From GJ-E10 sp035625725 (GTDB taxonomy: Bacteria > Pseudomonadota > Gammaproteobacteria > Burkholderiales > Burkholderiaceae_F): a stretch of DNA of 64,000 bases. Shown in pieces: positions 43,917-52,543 of this stretch. Location of the stretch: positions 1 to 64,000 of the forward strand of contig DASPPB010000014.1 of assembly GCA_035625725.1 (NCBI GenBank), in the 5' to 3' direction. The notes under the pieces are model-generated. The model made no database searches and was not told the DNA's origin. It saw nothing but the letters and a program-made list of their open reading frames with translations. Numbering within the stretch: the stretch's first letter is position 1; every line of letters starts with the position of its first letter. A program made the translations under genes and the position numbers.

Positions 43917-46652
43917 GTGCATAACGTGCTCTCGGCCCTGGTGCCGCAATCGGTGGCCATCGTTGGGGCAACCGAGCGGGTCGGCGCGCTTGGGCGTGAC
44001 GTCTTTCGCAACGTCTTGGCTGGCGGATTCCGCGGCGACGTGTTCGCGGTCAACCCCAAGCACACGCAAGTTCTCGAACACCGCTGCTATGCCAGCCTGA
44101 CGGATCTGCCGTCGGCGCCCGATCTGGTCGTTGTGGTTACGCCCGCGGCGGCGGTGCCGCAAGTGATGCGAGAGGCCGCCCAACGAGGCGTGGCCGGGGT
44201 TTTGGTTCTGTCCGCGGGCTTTGCCGAGGTGGGGCCCTCGGGCCTGGCGCTTCAGGAAGAAGCACTTGCGCGCGCCCGCGAAGCCGGGGTGCGCGTTATT
44301 GGCCCGAACTGCCTGGGCTTGATGCGGCCTTCGATCGGGTTGAACGCGACGTTTGCTCGCACCGCCGCGCGCAGTGGCAACATCGGACTGGTTTCTCAGT
44401 CGGGCGCCGTGGCTGCCGCCTTGCTCGACTACGCCTGGTCGGCGGGCTTCGGATTTTCGTCGGTCATCACGACCGGCGACGGTTCGGATGTCGAATTCGG
44501 AGACCTGCTCGATTTTCTTGCACTCGATGCGCAGACCCGCAGCATCGTGCTGTATGTCGAGGGTGTGCATCGTCCCCGCCAGTTTCTCTCGAGCTTGCGC
44601 GCTGCCGCGAGCATCAAGCCCGTCGTCGTGCTCAAAGCCGGGCGGCACGCGAGCGGTTCGAAGGCCGCGTTCAGTCACACCGGGGCGCTGGCGGGCAACG
44701 ATGCCGTCTTTGACACCGCGTTGCGGCGCACCGGCGCGATTCGAATCTCCAAATACGCGCAACTGTTTTCGGCTAGTGAGGCGTTGCAAAGTGGCCGACT
44801 GCCGCACGGCCCTCGCCTGGCCATCCTGACCAACGGGGGCGGCCCCGGAGTGCTTGCCGCCGACGCTGCGTCGGACGTGGGCGTGTCGCTCGCACTGCTC
44901 GGGGCCGAGACCAAGCGCGATTTAGACGCTGTGCTGCCCGCGACCTGGTCCAAGGGCAACCCAGTCGACATCATCGGCGATGCCGACTGCGCGCGTTTCT
45001 CGCGCGCCTTCGAACTGTTACTTGCCGATGAGGCCAACGACGGCGTGCTGGTTCTCTTTTGTCCGACCATACGTCTGGGTGCGGCCGAGATCGCGCGAGC
45101 GCTGCTGCCCCTGGCCGCCGCGAGCAGCAAACCGGTTGTTTCGGCTTGGCTGGGCGAGGCCGACGCGGCGCAAGGCCGGTCCATTCTGAAGCAGGCGGGC
45201 TACGCGGCCATGCGAAGTCCCGAGCAAGGCGTGGAGGCGTTTGGCTATCTGGCGCAGTTTGTACGGCACCGTCAGCTGCGACTGCAACTGCCGCCGCCCA
45301 TCAGTGGCGGATCCGAGGGCGCGAGCGCGCTCGAAATCACGGCCGCGCGCGGGGTTCTCGCGCAGGCGCAACGGCAAGGGCGCACGCTGCTGGCGGAGGA
45401 CGAGGCCAAATCGCTGCTAGCGGCCTGCGGCATTGAAGTGGTGCAGGGACGGCTTGCAGCGACCTCGGCGGAGGCCAAGGCATTGGCCGAACAAATCGGC
45501 TACCCGGTCGTGCTCAAAGTGCGGGCCGAAGGCATCACCCACAAGAGCGACGTCGGTGGCGTGCTCCTGGGACTGAAGTCGCCCGAGGAGGTCGGGCTGG
45601 GCTTTGAGCTGATTCGCGAGCGCGTCCTCAAGCGCGCCTCGGCGGCGCAGTTTCGCGGTGTCCTCGTGCAACGGATGGTGAGCCGGCCCTCCGGCCGCGA
45701 GCTCATCGTGGGCATCGCCCGCGACCCTGCCTTCGGTCCCGTGGTTAGTTTTGGCATGGGTGGCATTGCCGTGGAGGTCGTGCGTGACTCGGCCCTGGCG
45801 CTTCCGCCTTTGAACCGCATGCTCGCCGGCGACTTGATTGACCGCACGCGTGTAGCGAGCATGCTCAAGCCTTTTCGCGGCATGCCGGCCGTGGACATGG
45901 AAGCCTTGATCGACGCCCTGTTGCGGGTCTCCGAACTCGCGTGCGAACTGCCCTGTCTTGCGGAGCTCGACATCAATCCCCTGCTGGCCGATGAAAACGG
46001 GGTCATCGCGCTCGATGCGCGCGTGGTAATCGATCAGGCGCCCTTGGCACCGGATCCGGTGTATTCGCACCTGGCGATACATCCGTATCCCAAGACGTTG
46101 GAATCGAAGTTGCATCTGACCGATGGCGCCCTGGTGTTGTTGCGCCCGGTCCGGCCCGAAGACGCGGAGGCGCAGCGGCGCTTCGTCGCGCGTTTGTCCG
46201 ATCTGACGCTGTACCGGCGCTTTCACGCGCCGGTGCGCGAATTGACACTCGACCGGCTGGTGCGATTTACGCAAATCGACTATGACCGCGAAATGGCCTT
46301 TGTCGCAATCGATGCGTCCGGATCGGAAGAGGAAATTCGAGGCTTTGCACAGTACAACCGGGTCACCGGCAGCGACCAGGCCGAATTCGGAATCGCGGTG
46401 GAAGACAGCTGGCAGGGACGCGGGCTGGGATTCGCAATGATGGAGGCGCTCGAAAACTGCGCGCGCGAGCGCCACGTCTCGGAATTGTTCGGTTACGTGC
46501 TGGCCGATAACGATTCCATGCGCGGCATGATGGTTGCACGGGGCTATAGCGCGCAGCGCGACACGGGCGAAAGCGGAGTGATCCGCTTTCGCCTGCCGTT
46601 GGTGCCGCAGCCGCAGGTGGGTGCGCAGCCGGCCCTGGCCGCTACCTCATGA
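43917..46652 (+). CDS. Acyl-CoA synthetase (NDP-forming) fused to GNAT acetyltransferase, Pat-like
   Basis: A 911-aa fusion. It has an N-terminal CoA-binding domain (VAIVGATERVGALGRDVFRN), succinyl-CoA-ligase-like domains, an ATP-grasp domain (about 490-715: VVLKVRAEGITHKSDVGGV) and a C-terminal GNAT domain (about 735-900: EDSWQGRGLGFAMMEALE). This is the layout of Pat/YfiQ protein lysine acetyltransferases, which silence acetyl-CoA synthetase. The phosphohistidine motif SHTGALAGND near residue 254 keeps its His, so residual ligase activity cannot be excluded. The start is a GTG at 43917. Its last 6 nt overlap the convergent gst gene. Confidence 0.9.
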   Translation: MHNVLSALVPQSVAIVGATERVGALGRDVFRNVLAGGFRGDVFAVNPKHTQVLEHRCYASLTDLPSAPDLVVVVTPAAAVPQVMREAAQRGVAGVLVLSAGFAEVGPSGLALQEEALARAREAGVRVIGPNCLGLMRPSIGLNATFARTAARSGNIGLVSQSGAVAAALLDYAWSAGFGFSSVITTGDGSDVEFGDLLDFLALDAQTRSIVLYVEGVHRPRQFLSSLRAAASIKPVVVLKAGRHASGSKAAFSHTGALAGNDAVFDTALRRTGAIRISKYAQLFSASEALQSGRLPHGPRLAILTNGGGPGVLAADAASDVGVSLALLGAETKRDLDAVLPATWSKGNPVDIIGDADCARFSRAFELLLADEANDGVLVLFCPTIRLGAAEIARALLPLAAASSKPVVSAWLGEADAAQGRSILKQAGYAAMRSPEQGVEAFGYLAQFVRHRQLRLQLPPPISGGSEGASALEITAARGVLAQAQRQGRTLLAEDEAKSLLAACGIEVVQGRLAATSAEAKALAEQIGYPVVLKVRAEGITHKSDVGGVLLGLKSPEEVGLGFELIRERVLKRASAAQFRGVLVQRMVSRPSGRELIVGIARDPAFGPVVSFGMGGIAVEVVRDSALALPPLNRMLAGDLIDRTRVASMLKPFRGMPAVDMEALIDALLRVSELACELPCLAELDINPLLADENGVIALDARVVIDQAPLAPDPVYSHLAIHPYPKTLESKLHLTDGALVLLRPVRPEDAEAQRRFVARLSDLTLYRRFHAPVRELTLDRLVRFTQIDYDREMAFVAIDASGSEEEIRGFAQYNRVTGSDQAEFGIAVEDSWQGRGLGFAMMEALENCARERHVSELFGYVLADNDSMRGMMVARGYSAQRDTGESGVIRFRLPLVPQPQVGAQPALAATS

Positions 46653-47264
46653 TTTGAGCAGTCCCTCGGCCTGCAGCGCCTCGCGGACCTTCGGTCGGGT
46701 CGCGATGCGTTGGACGTAGGCCCCAAGCGCCGGCCATTGCGTGAGGTCGATGCCTACGTGAGGCGTCCAGTTGAGCACCGTGAACAGATAGGCATCGGCC
46801 ACCGTGAAGTTGGCTCCCATCAGGTAATCGTGTCCTGCCAGTTGTTGCGCGACCCAGCTCAGACGCCCACGCAAACGTTCGCGCTGGCGCTGCTTGAGGG
46901 CGTCGTCGCTTGCCGGATCAAACAGGGGCGAGAATTGCTTGTGCAGCTCGGTGGAAATGAAATTGAGCCACTCCTGCAGGCGGTAGCGATCGAACGTGCC
47001 AGCCTCGGGGGCCAGACGGCGTGCGGGCACCTGGTCGGCGATGTACTGGACGATCGCCGGGCCCTCGGTCAGACGCCGGCCATCATCGAGTTCAAGCGTG
47101 GGAACATATCCTTTGCCATTGACGGATTTGTAATCCTCGCCGCTTGCCGTGCGCTTGCTGCGCAAGTCGACTTTGACCAATTCCACGGGCAGGCCCGCCT
47201 CGCGCAATACGATGTGCGGCGAGAGGGAGCAGACACCGGGCGAATAGTAGAGCTTCAACTTCAA
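46647..47264 (-). CDS. gstA: Glutathione S-transferase, beta class
   Basis: A 205-aa glutathione transferase. The N-terminal thioredoxin fold has YYSPGVCSLSPHIVLREAG with the beta-class catalytic cysteine, then GYVPTLELDDGRRLTEGPAI with the cis-Pro and glutathione-binding residues; the helical C-terminal domain has TVADAYLFTVLNW. It resembles GstA of proteobacteria, which conjugates electrophiles to glutathione. It is a single gene facing the acetyltransferase fusion. Confidence 0.93.
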   Translation of the reverse strand: MKLKLYYSPGVCSLSPHIVLREAGLPVELVKVDLRSKRTASGEDYKSVNGKGYVPTLELDDGRRLTEGPAIVQYIADQVPARRLAPEAGTFDRYRLQEWLNFISTELHKQFSPLFDPASDDALKQRQRERLRGRLSWVAQQLAGHDYLMGANFTVADAYLFTVLNWTPHVGIDLTQWPALGAYVQRIATRPKVREALQAEGLLKS

Positions 47265-47464
47265 TTCTCCTTTCGATCGTTTTACCCCTGTGGCACGTGC
47301 GATTGCACGAGCAAGGCGCGCATGTTACGCGGAAGTCGCACGCGCCTGGAGCATCCGGGCGGCGAGCTCCTGCGCGGCAAGGCGGGGCGTTTGGCTCGAC
47401 AAAGAAGGGTGCGGGCCTTGTGCCCGGTGCGCCCGTCGCAATCGGGGCATCTCGCACCGGGCTG

Positions 47465-48079
47465 CTAAGCCCTGCGCGCGGTAAGCAAGAAGACGGGATA
47501 CTCGCGCACGACGCCGTCTCGCTCCTTGCCAATCGTGAAGACCGTATCAAAGTGCACGTCGGCGAAACCGGCGCTGCGCGCCTTGCGCTTTAGCGCCTCA
47601 CGTTCAAAACCGTGATGCACGTCAACATCCTCGCCGTGAAAGCTGCCGTCCTCCCGATCAAGATCGGCCAGACAAAGCCAGCCGCCAGGCCGCAGATGGG
47701 CAGCGAATTTCGCGAGTATGGCGTCGGTGTCCGCAATGTGGTGCAACGTCATCGAGGACATGATCAGATCGAAGGGGGCACCCGGCAAATCGGCTGCCGC
47801 AAGATCGTGGAGTTGGGCGTTGACATGGGTCAGATGCTGGGCCGCGATCTTTTCGTTGAGCACCTCGAGCATGCCGGCAGAGGTGTCGATGCAGGTGATG
47901 TGTCCAAGATCGCCAGCCAGAGGAATGCTCAGCAGTCCGGTGCCGCAACCGACGTCAAGCGCCCGCATCCGCGCAGTGAGGGCGACGCGGCCACGAATTG
48001 CGGCGGCAATTTTGCGCCCGCGCTCTACAAACTGCGCATCGGCATCCCACTGGCGCGCCCGGGCGTCGAAATCGATCAT
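47465..48079 (-). CDS. Class I SAM-dependent methyltransferase
   Basis: A 204-aa methyltransferase with the SAM-binding motif LDVGCGTGLLSIPLA, the acidic ribose contact CIDTSAGML, and FDLIMSSMTLHHI. It belongs to the small UbiE/Methyltransf_11 group. The target is unknown and no neighbour suggests one. Confidence 0.9.
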   Translation of the reverse strand: MIDFDARARQWDADAQFVERGRKIAAAIRGRVALTARMRALDVGCGTGLLSIPLAGDLGHITCIDTSAGMLEVLNEKIAAQHLTHVNAQLHDLAAADLPGAPFDLIMSSMTLHHIADTDAILAKFAAHLRPGGWLCLADLDREDGSFHGEDVDVHHGFEREALKRKARSAGFADVHFDTVFTIGKERDGVVREYPVFLLTARRA

Positions 48080-48557
48080 GGTGGCAAGACCCGAAAACGT
48101 GAATCGCGAGCGGATTTGCAGTGCAGAAACCGCGGCGCGGACCGCAGGCGCTCACCCGGCGGGCTTGGGTCCGAAGGGACAGCGCAGTCCGCCTGCGGCC
48201 ATACGCCGATTTCATAAGCTTAGCTCGGTTGGCGTTTCGCGAAGCGCGCTCAGTGCCACGCGGGCAGGCGCAGCCCGCCTCACCGGGAAGGCGCGGTCTG
48301 CGCGTTTCCGAGGCCGCGCGCGCGACAATGTGGGGCGCGGTCGAGCTGCAATTGGGTTTCACGTTCATCACACACGGGGCGGTGCAGGGGCTGTTCCGCG
48401 TGCGACCAGCTCGCCCATTGGCCGGCAGCGAGTGTTGCCGTGAAGTCGTAACGCGCGAGTTCGTTACACCTATTCCGTGCTTTGCTGATGCAGGTCAGCA
48501 TTACGCCGATGCCGCACGTTAGTGTGGCTTTTCACGAAAACAGAAGCGGAGCGAAAA
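48080..48557. other. 478-bp intergenic region, no gene recognised
   Basis: Lies between the divergent methyltransferase and hydrolase genes. Overlapping open frames exist but none resembles a known family. A GCGGGC/GCCCGC hairpin is at 48260-48278. Nothing else is supported. Confidence 0.5.
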
Positions 48558-49562
48558 ATGTGGGAGCGTGCGGTGAGACGCTGCTTGCGCGACGTGGCAA
48601 TGGTGTTCGCGCTGATTGCGCCATCGATCGGAATGGCCCAAGAAAAGCTCGACATTGCGTCGCGAACGCCCAGTACATGGAGCGAGTACGTGCATGGCCA
48701 GGGCTCGCCGGTGACGGTCGTCGGCTACCTGTACCTGCCGAGCGCCGCAAAAGGGCCGGTGCCGGCGATGATTCTCAAACACGGAAGCGGCGGCCTTGGA
48801 GGGGCGCAGGGCGAAAATATTCGAAAGTGGGCCAAGAGCCTTACCGAGTGGGGTGTAGCGGCGTTTGTCGTCGACAGCTTCGCGCCGCGTGGTATCGGGG
48901 AGAGCGCAAGCGACCAGAGCAAGCTCAGGAGCCTGGCGGACCTTGCCGACTCCTTTGCGGCACTCAAGGTGCTGGCCTCCGATCCGCGCATCGACTCGGG
49001 GCACGTTGGGATCATGGGATGGTCGCGAGGCGGCGCGGTGGCCATGGAGTCGGCGCTTGAGAGCGCGCGAGCCGCCGTGCTGACTACAACCGGGCCGAAA
49101 TTCGCGGCCCACGTCGTGTTCTACGGAATGGCCGAGCCGCAGTACCGCGATACGACAACGGACCGCGCTCCGATGTTGTTCTTTCACGGTGATGCGGACA
49201 ACCTCGTGCCGGTTGGCCCGACGCGGGAGTTTGCCGACTGGATCCAAACGCAGGGCAATCAGGTCAGTTTCCAGACTTACCCCGGCGTCTACCACGACTT
49301 TGACGTGGAGGGCGGGATCGACGGAACCGTCGGCATGGTCGAGACGGCGCGTAACTGCGATGTGCTCGTCGATTTTTCGACCGGCCAGGTCGTGCGAATC
49401 GACCACAAGCCGGTGACGGGCGTCTCCGGTCTCGCATTGATTCGTTACATGCGAGGTTGCATGGAGCGAGGGGCCCAATTGCATCCCAACCGCACTGCGC
49501 GCGCCGATGCGGTGGAGAAGGTGCGAACCTTCCTTGTGCAAACGTTGGGCATCGCGGGCTGA
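48558..49562 (+). CDS. Exported dienelactone-hydrolase-like protein
   Basis: A 334-aa alpha/beta hydrolase with an N-terminal signal peptide (MVFALIAPSIGMAQ). The nucleophile elbow is GWSRGG (Ser146), the acid is in FFHGDADNLVP and the His in YPGVYHDFDV. GGAG 8 nt upstream supports the ATG at 48558 over one at 48522. It belongs to the dienelactone hydrolase superfamily in the broad sense; the export signal and the lack of aromatic-degradation genes argue against a classical chlorocatechol role. The substrate is unknown. Confidence 0.83.
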   Translation: MWERAVRRCLRDVAMVFALIAPSIGMAQEKLDIASRTPSTWSEYVHGQGSPVTVVGYLYLPSAAKGPVPAMILKHGSGGLGGAQGENIRKWAKSLTEWGVAAFVVDSFAPRGIGESASDQSKLRSLADLADSFAALKVLASDPRIDSGHVGIMGWSRGGAVAMESALESARAAVLTTTGPKFAAHVVFYGMAEPQYRDTTTDRAPMLFFHGDADNLVPVGPTREFADWIQTQGNQVSFQTYPGVYHDFDVEGGIDGTVGMVETARNCDVLVDFSTGQVVRIDHKPVTGVSGLALIRYMRGCMERGAQLHPNRTARADAVEKVRTFLVQTLGIAG

Positions 49563-50094
49563 GTGCCGAAACGTCGACCGGCCTAGCGAAGCGGCCTGCG
49601 GCGGGGCTTCGGTTGCACCTGCCGCGCAGGGTTGAGCCGCGCGAACCGCCCGTGCCCCTTCCCGGGAGAAACCAGCCTCCGGGTCGGCACTGCGCGTCGC
49701 GCCCGCGATCGAGCGCCATTGCGAAGGAGAAATTGCACCGAATTTGAGTTGCCCCTGCGCGAGCCCAACGGCACCGTCGGGCGCCGCAAAACGCGCGGAG
49801 TGCGCTTGGGCCGAGAGGAAATTCGAGGTTTCCGCCGCTCGGGTCTGTGGCGATCGGCCTCCTGAATCGCGCGCGTCATCCACAGCAGCGCGAGACGCCG
49901 CGTCAAATAAATAAAACGAATTGCGACCAGGTCGACGCATGCAGCGGAAGTCCTGACGCGAAGTGCTTCTCATTTGCCCGAACCGAAGCATTGAAAAGAC
50001 GGCGGTTTGTTCCTCTCGTGTGTGGGAGGTTCGGCTCGCTTGGCTTTAGCCTTTCTAGTACCGACTGCATGACGGGTATACGTGGGAGTGCGCG
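49563..50094. other. 532-bp intergenic region, no gene recognised
   Basis: The first 200 bp are GC-rich; the part near 49900-49990 is less so. No frame shows a known family or a ribosome site. It may hold the promoter for the hemerythrin gene at its right end. Confidence 0.5.
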
Positions 50095-50571
50095 ATGACG
50101 ATTGTGTGGAACTCGACACTGAACACAGGGATCGATGTCATCGATTCCCAGCACAGGAGGATCGTCTCGTACATCAACGCGCTCGAGGAGGCACGTGCTG
50201 CCAAGGATCGCACGCGCGTGGGTCACATCATCGAGCAACTCGTCGACTACACCCAGTCGCACTTCGGCTTCGAAGAGTCCCTCATGGAGGAGGCCGGCTA
50301 TCGCTTCCTTAAGCCGCACCAGAAAGTTCACGAACTCTTCATCAAACGGGTGAACAGTTTCACGGTGCGTGCGGCAAAGGGAGAAGATATAAGCGACGAG
50401 CTGCACACGATGCTCTCCACCTGGCTGCTGAACCATATCGCGCATGAAGACCGCGACTACGCGGCTTCGGTCAAGAGGATGGCGGACGCCGAGGAAAGGA
50501 CGCAGCCCGCCCCGGTCGTGCAGGCTAAACGAAAGAGCCTCCTGCGCCAGTTCTTCGGCCTCGGCAACTGA
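50095..50571 (+). CDS. Bacteriohemerythrin
   Basis: A 158-aa single-domain hemerythrin with a complete set of diiron ligands: His20, His56, Glu60, His75, His79, His114 and Asp119 (motifs DSQHRR, HFGFEE, HQKVH and HIAHED). It would bind oxygen reversibly or act in oxygen or nitric oxide sensing and iron handling. A 40-residue C-terminal extension ends in a basic SLLRQFFGLGN. It stands alone, with large gaps on both sides. Confidence 0.94.
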   Translation: MTIVWNSTLNTGIDVIDSQHRRIVSYINALEEARAAKDRTRVGHIIEQLVDYTQSHFGFEESLMEEAGYRFLKPHQKVHELFIKRVNSFTVRAAKGEDISDELHTMLSTWLLNHIAHEDRDYAASVKRMADAEERTQPAPVVQAKRKSLLRQFFGLGN

Positions 50572-51358
50572 AGTCGCAAAAGAGAACCCGGGTTCGCGAT
50601 TTTCGTGCCTCTTGCGCTACGCGAGAGCACGCCCGCAGTTGGCGCCCAAATGGCCGGCGCACCGGCGTCTCGGGGTGTGCCCGCACCGTAACGAGGCAGT
50701 CGTGCTGCCGGCCGGCCGCGAAGCCCCGAGTCGATTTCCGGGCCATGTCAACTTCCGTGATGTTGGCTTAACCCGCAAAGAGAGGCAAGCCCGCATTGGG
50801 CCAACGCGATTTCCGAGCTGATGCAAGGGCGAAGCCGGAATATTCGTTTGGAACGCAAGCGCATCCCTGGAGCCGGGTTCGAAGTGGCAAACGTCTCGAA
50901 GCGTTGAGGGGCGAAAGGTTCGAAGCCCGCGGCTACATGTCCCGCGTTCAGCGGCAGCAACCTGCCGGCTGCGGCCCCTATCCGAGAAGGCCTAAGAGCG
51001 TACCCTGAAAGGGGTCAGAGGCGTGCTCGGGCGAGGGCTGCTTCGAGACGCTTGTTGTCTTTTTTTTGAGTGACCCTTCAGCGGTCGTCTCACAGCCACT
51101 TGCGCACGCGCATCCGGACGGGAAGAATCAGCTTGAGGGCTCGCAAGAAATCCTCCGCCGGGATTTCTAAGACATCGAATTGATCTGGAGACGCGGTCCG
51201 GTAGGACGAGCGAGGCCAAATGTGCTTGATCGGAAATGCTTGGCAGGTTGCAGCCGATGCGCACCGCAATCGCGTAAAGCCTGCGAAGACTCTGGCCGGG
51301 CACCGGAGTTTCCTTAGCTATCGTCTGTACGTTCATCGCCACCGTTGGAGCGTATCCG
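50572..51358. other. 787-bp intergenic region with repeat motifs and a possible gene remnant
   Basis: This is the longest gap. It contains the palindrome GAACCCGGGTTC (50584-50595), a CTGAAAGGGGTCA / TGACCCTTCAG inverted pair (51005-51017 and 51071-51081) with a T8-T9 run between, and a minus-strand frame ending at 51090 that looks coding-like (DQFDVLEIPAEDFLRALKL). I see no complete gene. Confidence 0.5.
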
Positions 51359-51766
51359 ATGCAGCAGACCCAAATGGACTCCGGGATCGTCACAATTCCC
51401 TCGCAGCACAGTGTTGCGGACACGCTCGACCAGCTCGAGCGACTTCTCAGGGAGCGTGGTCTGATTGTCTTTGCTCGTATCGATTTCAGCCGGGATGCCG
51501 CGTCCGCGGGTTTGACGCTGCGTCCGGAACAAATGCTGATCTTCGGCAATCCGAAGGCGGGTACGCCGCTGATGCAGGCAGCGGCGGTGTCGGGAATCGA
51601 TTTGCCGCTCAAGGCGCTCGTCTGGGAAGACGCGGAAGGCAAGACCTGGCTTGCCTACAACGCGCCCGAGTACCTCGTGCGGCGGCACGGGCTCAGACCA
51701 TCCTTCGCTGCGAATCTGGCCTCGCCCATCGCTTTCCTCGAGGCGGCGACGAAGTGAAAGGGGTCA
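51006..51766. repeat. TGAAAGGGGTCA direct repeats flanking the DUF302 gene
   Basis: The 12-mer TGAAAGGGGTCA occurs at 51006-51017 and again at 51755-51766, bracketing the DUF302 gene; the second copy overlaps the gene's stop codon. A shorter inverted form lies at 51071-51081. The motif resembles the AAAGGGGTCAGA sequences often seen near REP-associated tyrosine transposases, though no transposase is present. Confidence 0.45.
51359..51757 (+). CDS. DUF302 protein
   Basis: A 132-aa DUF302 protein: SVADTLDQLERLLRERGLIVFARIDF, PEQMLIFGNPKAGTPLMQ and LPLKALVWEDAEGKTWLAYN are the family blocks. No signal peptide is seen. GGAG lies 8 nt upstream of the ATG. The family is common and structurally known but has no firm function. 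The stop codon lies within the second copy of a TGAAAGGGGTCA repeat. Confidence 0.92.
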   Translation: MQQTQMDSGIVTIPSQHSVADTLDQLERLLRERGLIVFARIDFSRDAASAGLTLRPEQMLIFGNPKAGTPLMQAAAVSGIDLPLKALVWEDAEGKTWLAYNAPEYLVRRHGLRPSFAANLASPIAFLEAATK

Positions 51767-51943
51767 AATAGCATGGCAAAACGGGACGGATCTACAGAGG
51801 CGGGCATGTCAACCCGACGGACGCCCGCCTGCGCGAACGATCGGGCCCCAGGCACCTCGTCGCGCGTTCTCTCGGAGGCTTTTCGCCGGACGGAATGTCA
51901 GGCGGGGGTCGAGTATGCCTGTAGCGCATGGAGGCGGATTGCT

Positions 51944-52339
51944 ATGGCGAGTCGTGGCGCTTTGCTGCTTGGCCTTGCTCTTGCGTTAACCCTTTCTTTG
52001 GCGGCCCCCGGATGGGCCGACGATACAGTTGAGGTCGGCATCGGGCATCGAGGATGTCGTGAGGCGCTGAAGATCTTGCGCGCGACCGAGTCGCGGGATC
52101 GAACGCTGCTTGGCCAATGGTCACAGGGATACCTTTCGGGGCGAAATGCACTGACGCCGCCGGATCTGGCCGCGTGTCGACGTAGGTACCGGCCGTTGCC
52201 CGAAATGGAGGCCATGATGAAATGGCTGGAGCAGTATTGCGGCCGAAACCCCGATCACGGTTTCATAATGGCCAATGATGTGCTCTTCGACAGTTTGCCT
52301 AAAAGGGAGCTCAGAATTCCGGACTGCAGAGCAAACTGA
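51944..52339 (+). CDS. Small exported protein, Rap1a/HdeA-like
   Basis: A 131-aa protein with a signal peptide (GALLLGLALALTLSLAAPGWA). GGAGGC 8 nt upstream supports the ATG at 51944 within a longer open frame. The mature part has conserved-looking cysteines (GCREALK, AACRR, EQYCGRNP and IPDC) and the pattern WSQGYLSG, YCGRNPDHGF, ANDVLF. This resembles Rap1a/Tai immunity proteins and HdeA-like periplasmic proteins. No type VI secretion gene is nearby, so an immunity role is not supported by context. Confidence 0.65.
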   Translation: MASRGALLLGLALALTLSLAAPGWADDTVEVGIGHRGCREALKILRATESRDRTLLGQWSQGYLSGRNALTPPDLAACRRRYRPLPEMEAMMKWLEQYCGRNPDHGFIMANDVLFDSLPKRELRIPDCRAN

Positions 52340-52396
52340 TGAGTGACCGCCCTTAGGGCCGGAGAGTCGTCTTGGATTGAGTGCGCCGGGCGCAGT

Positions 52397-52457
52397 GAAC
52401 GCCCGTCCCAGCCTGGGTAGAACTTGCTACGCGAAGCGCTTGAACTCCCGTCCCAGC
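52397..52457. repeat. Two 16-nt near-identical direct repeats
   Basis: GAACGCCCGTCCCAGC (52397-52412) and GAACTCCCGTCCCAGC (52442-52457) differ at one base and start 45 bp apart, upstream of the flavoprotein gene. They could be operator sites or chance. Confidence 0.35.
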
Positions 52458-52543
52458 GAATCGGGGGTTGGCGGGATCGCGGTCCGAGCGGTCGCGGGGC
52501 AAAATAGCTGCGGATGGTCCCTGCGCACGGGGGAGCGACGTTC

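Noticed and set aside
48519..49991. Minus-strand 490-codon open frame
   Set aside because: It mirrors the dienelactone-hydrolase-like gene, which has clear catalytic motifs, a signal peptide and a ribosome site. The antisense frame has none.
50915..50935. GGTTCGAAGCC, resembling a tRNA T-arm
   Set aside because: No acceptor stem, D-arm or anticodon arm can be folded around it.
51020..51067. Imperfect hairpin (GCGT-CTCG / CGAG-ACGC) before a run of eight to nine Ts
   Set aside because: The stem is bulged, the T-run starts several bases after it, and the nearest plus-strand gene ends about 450 bp earlier.
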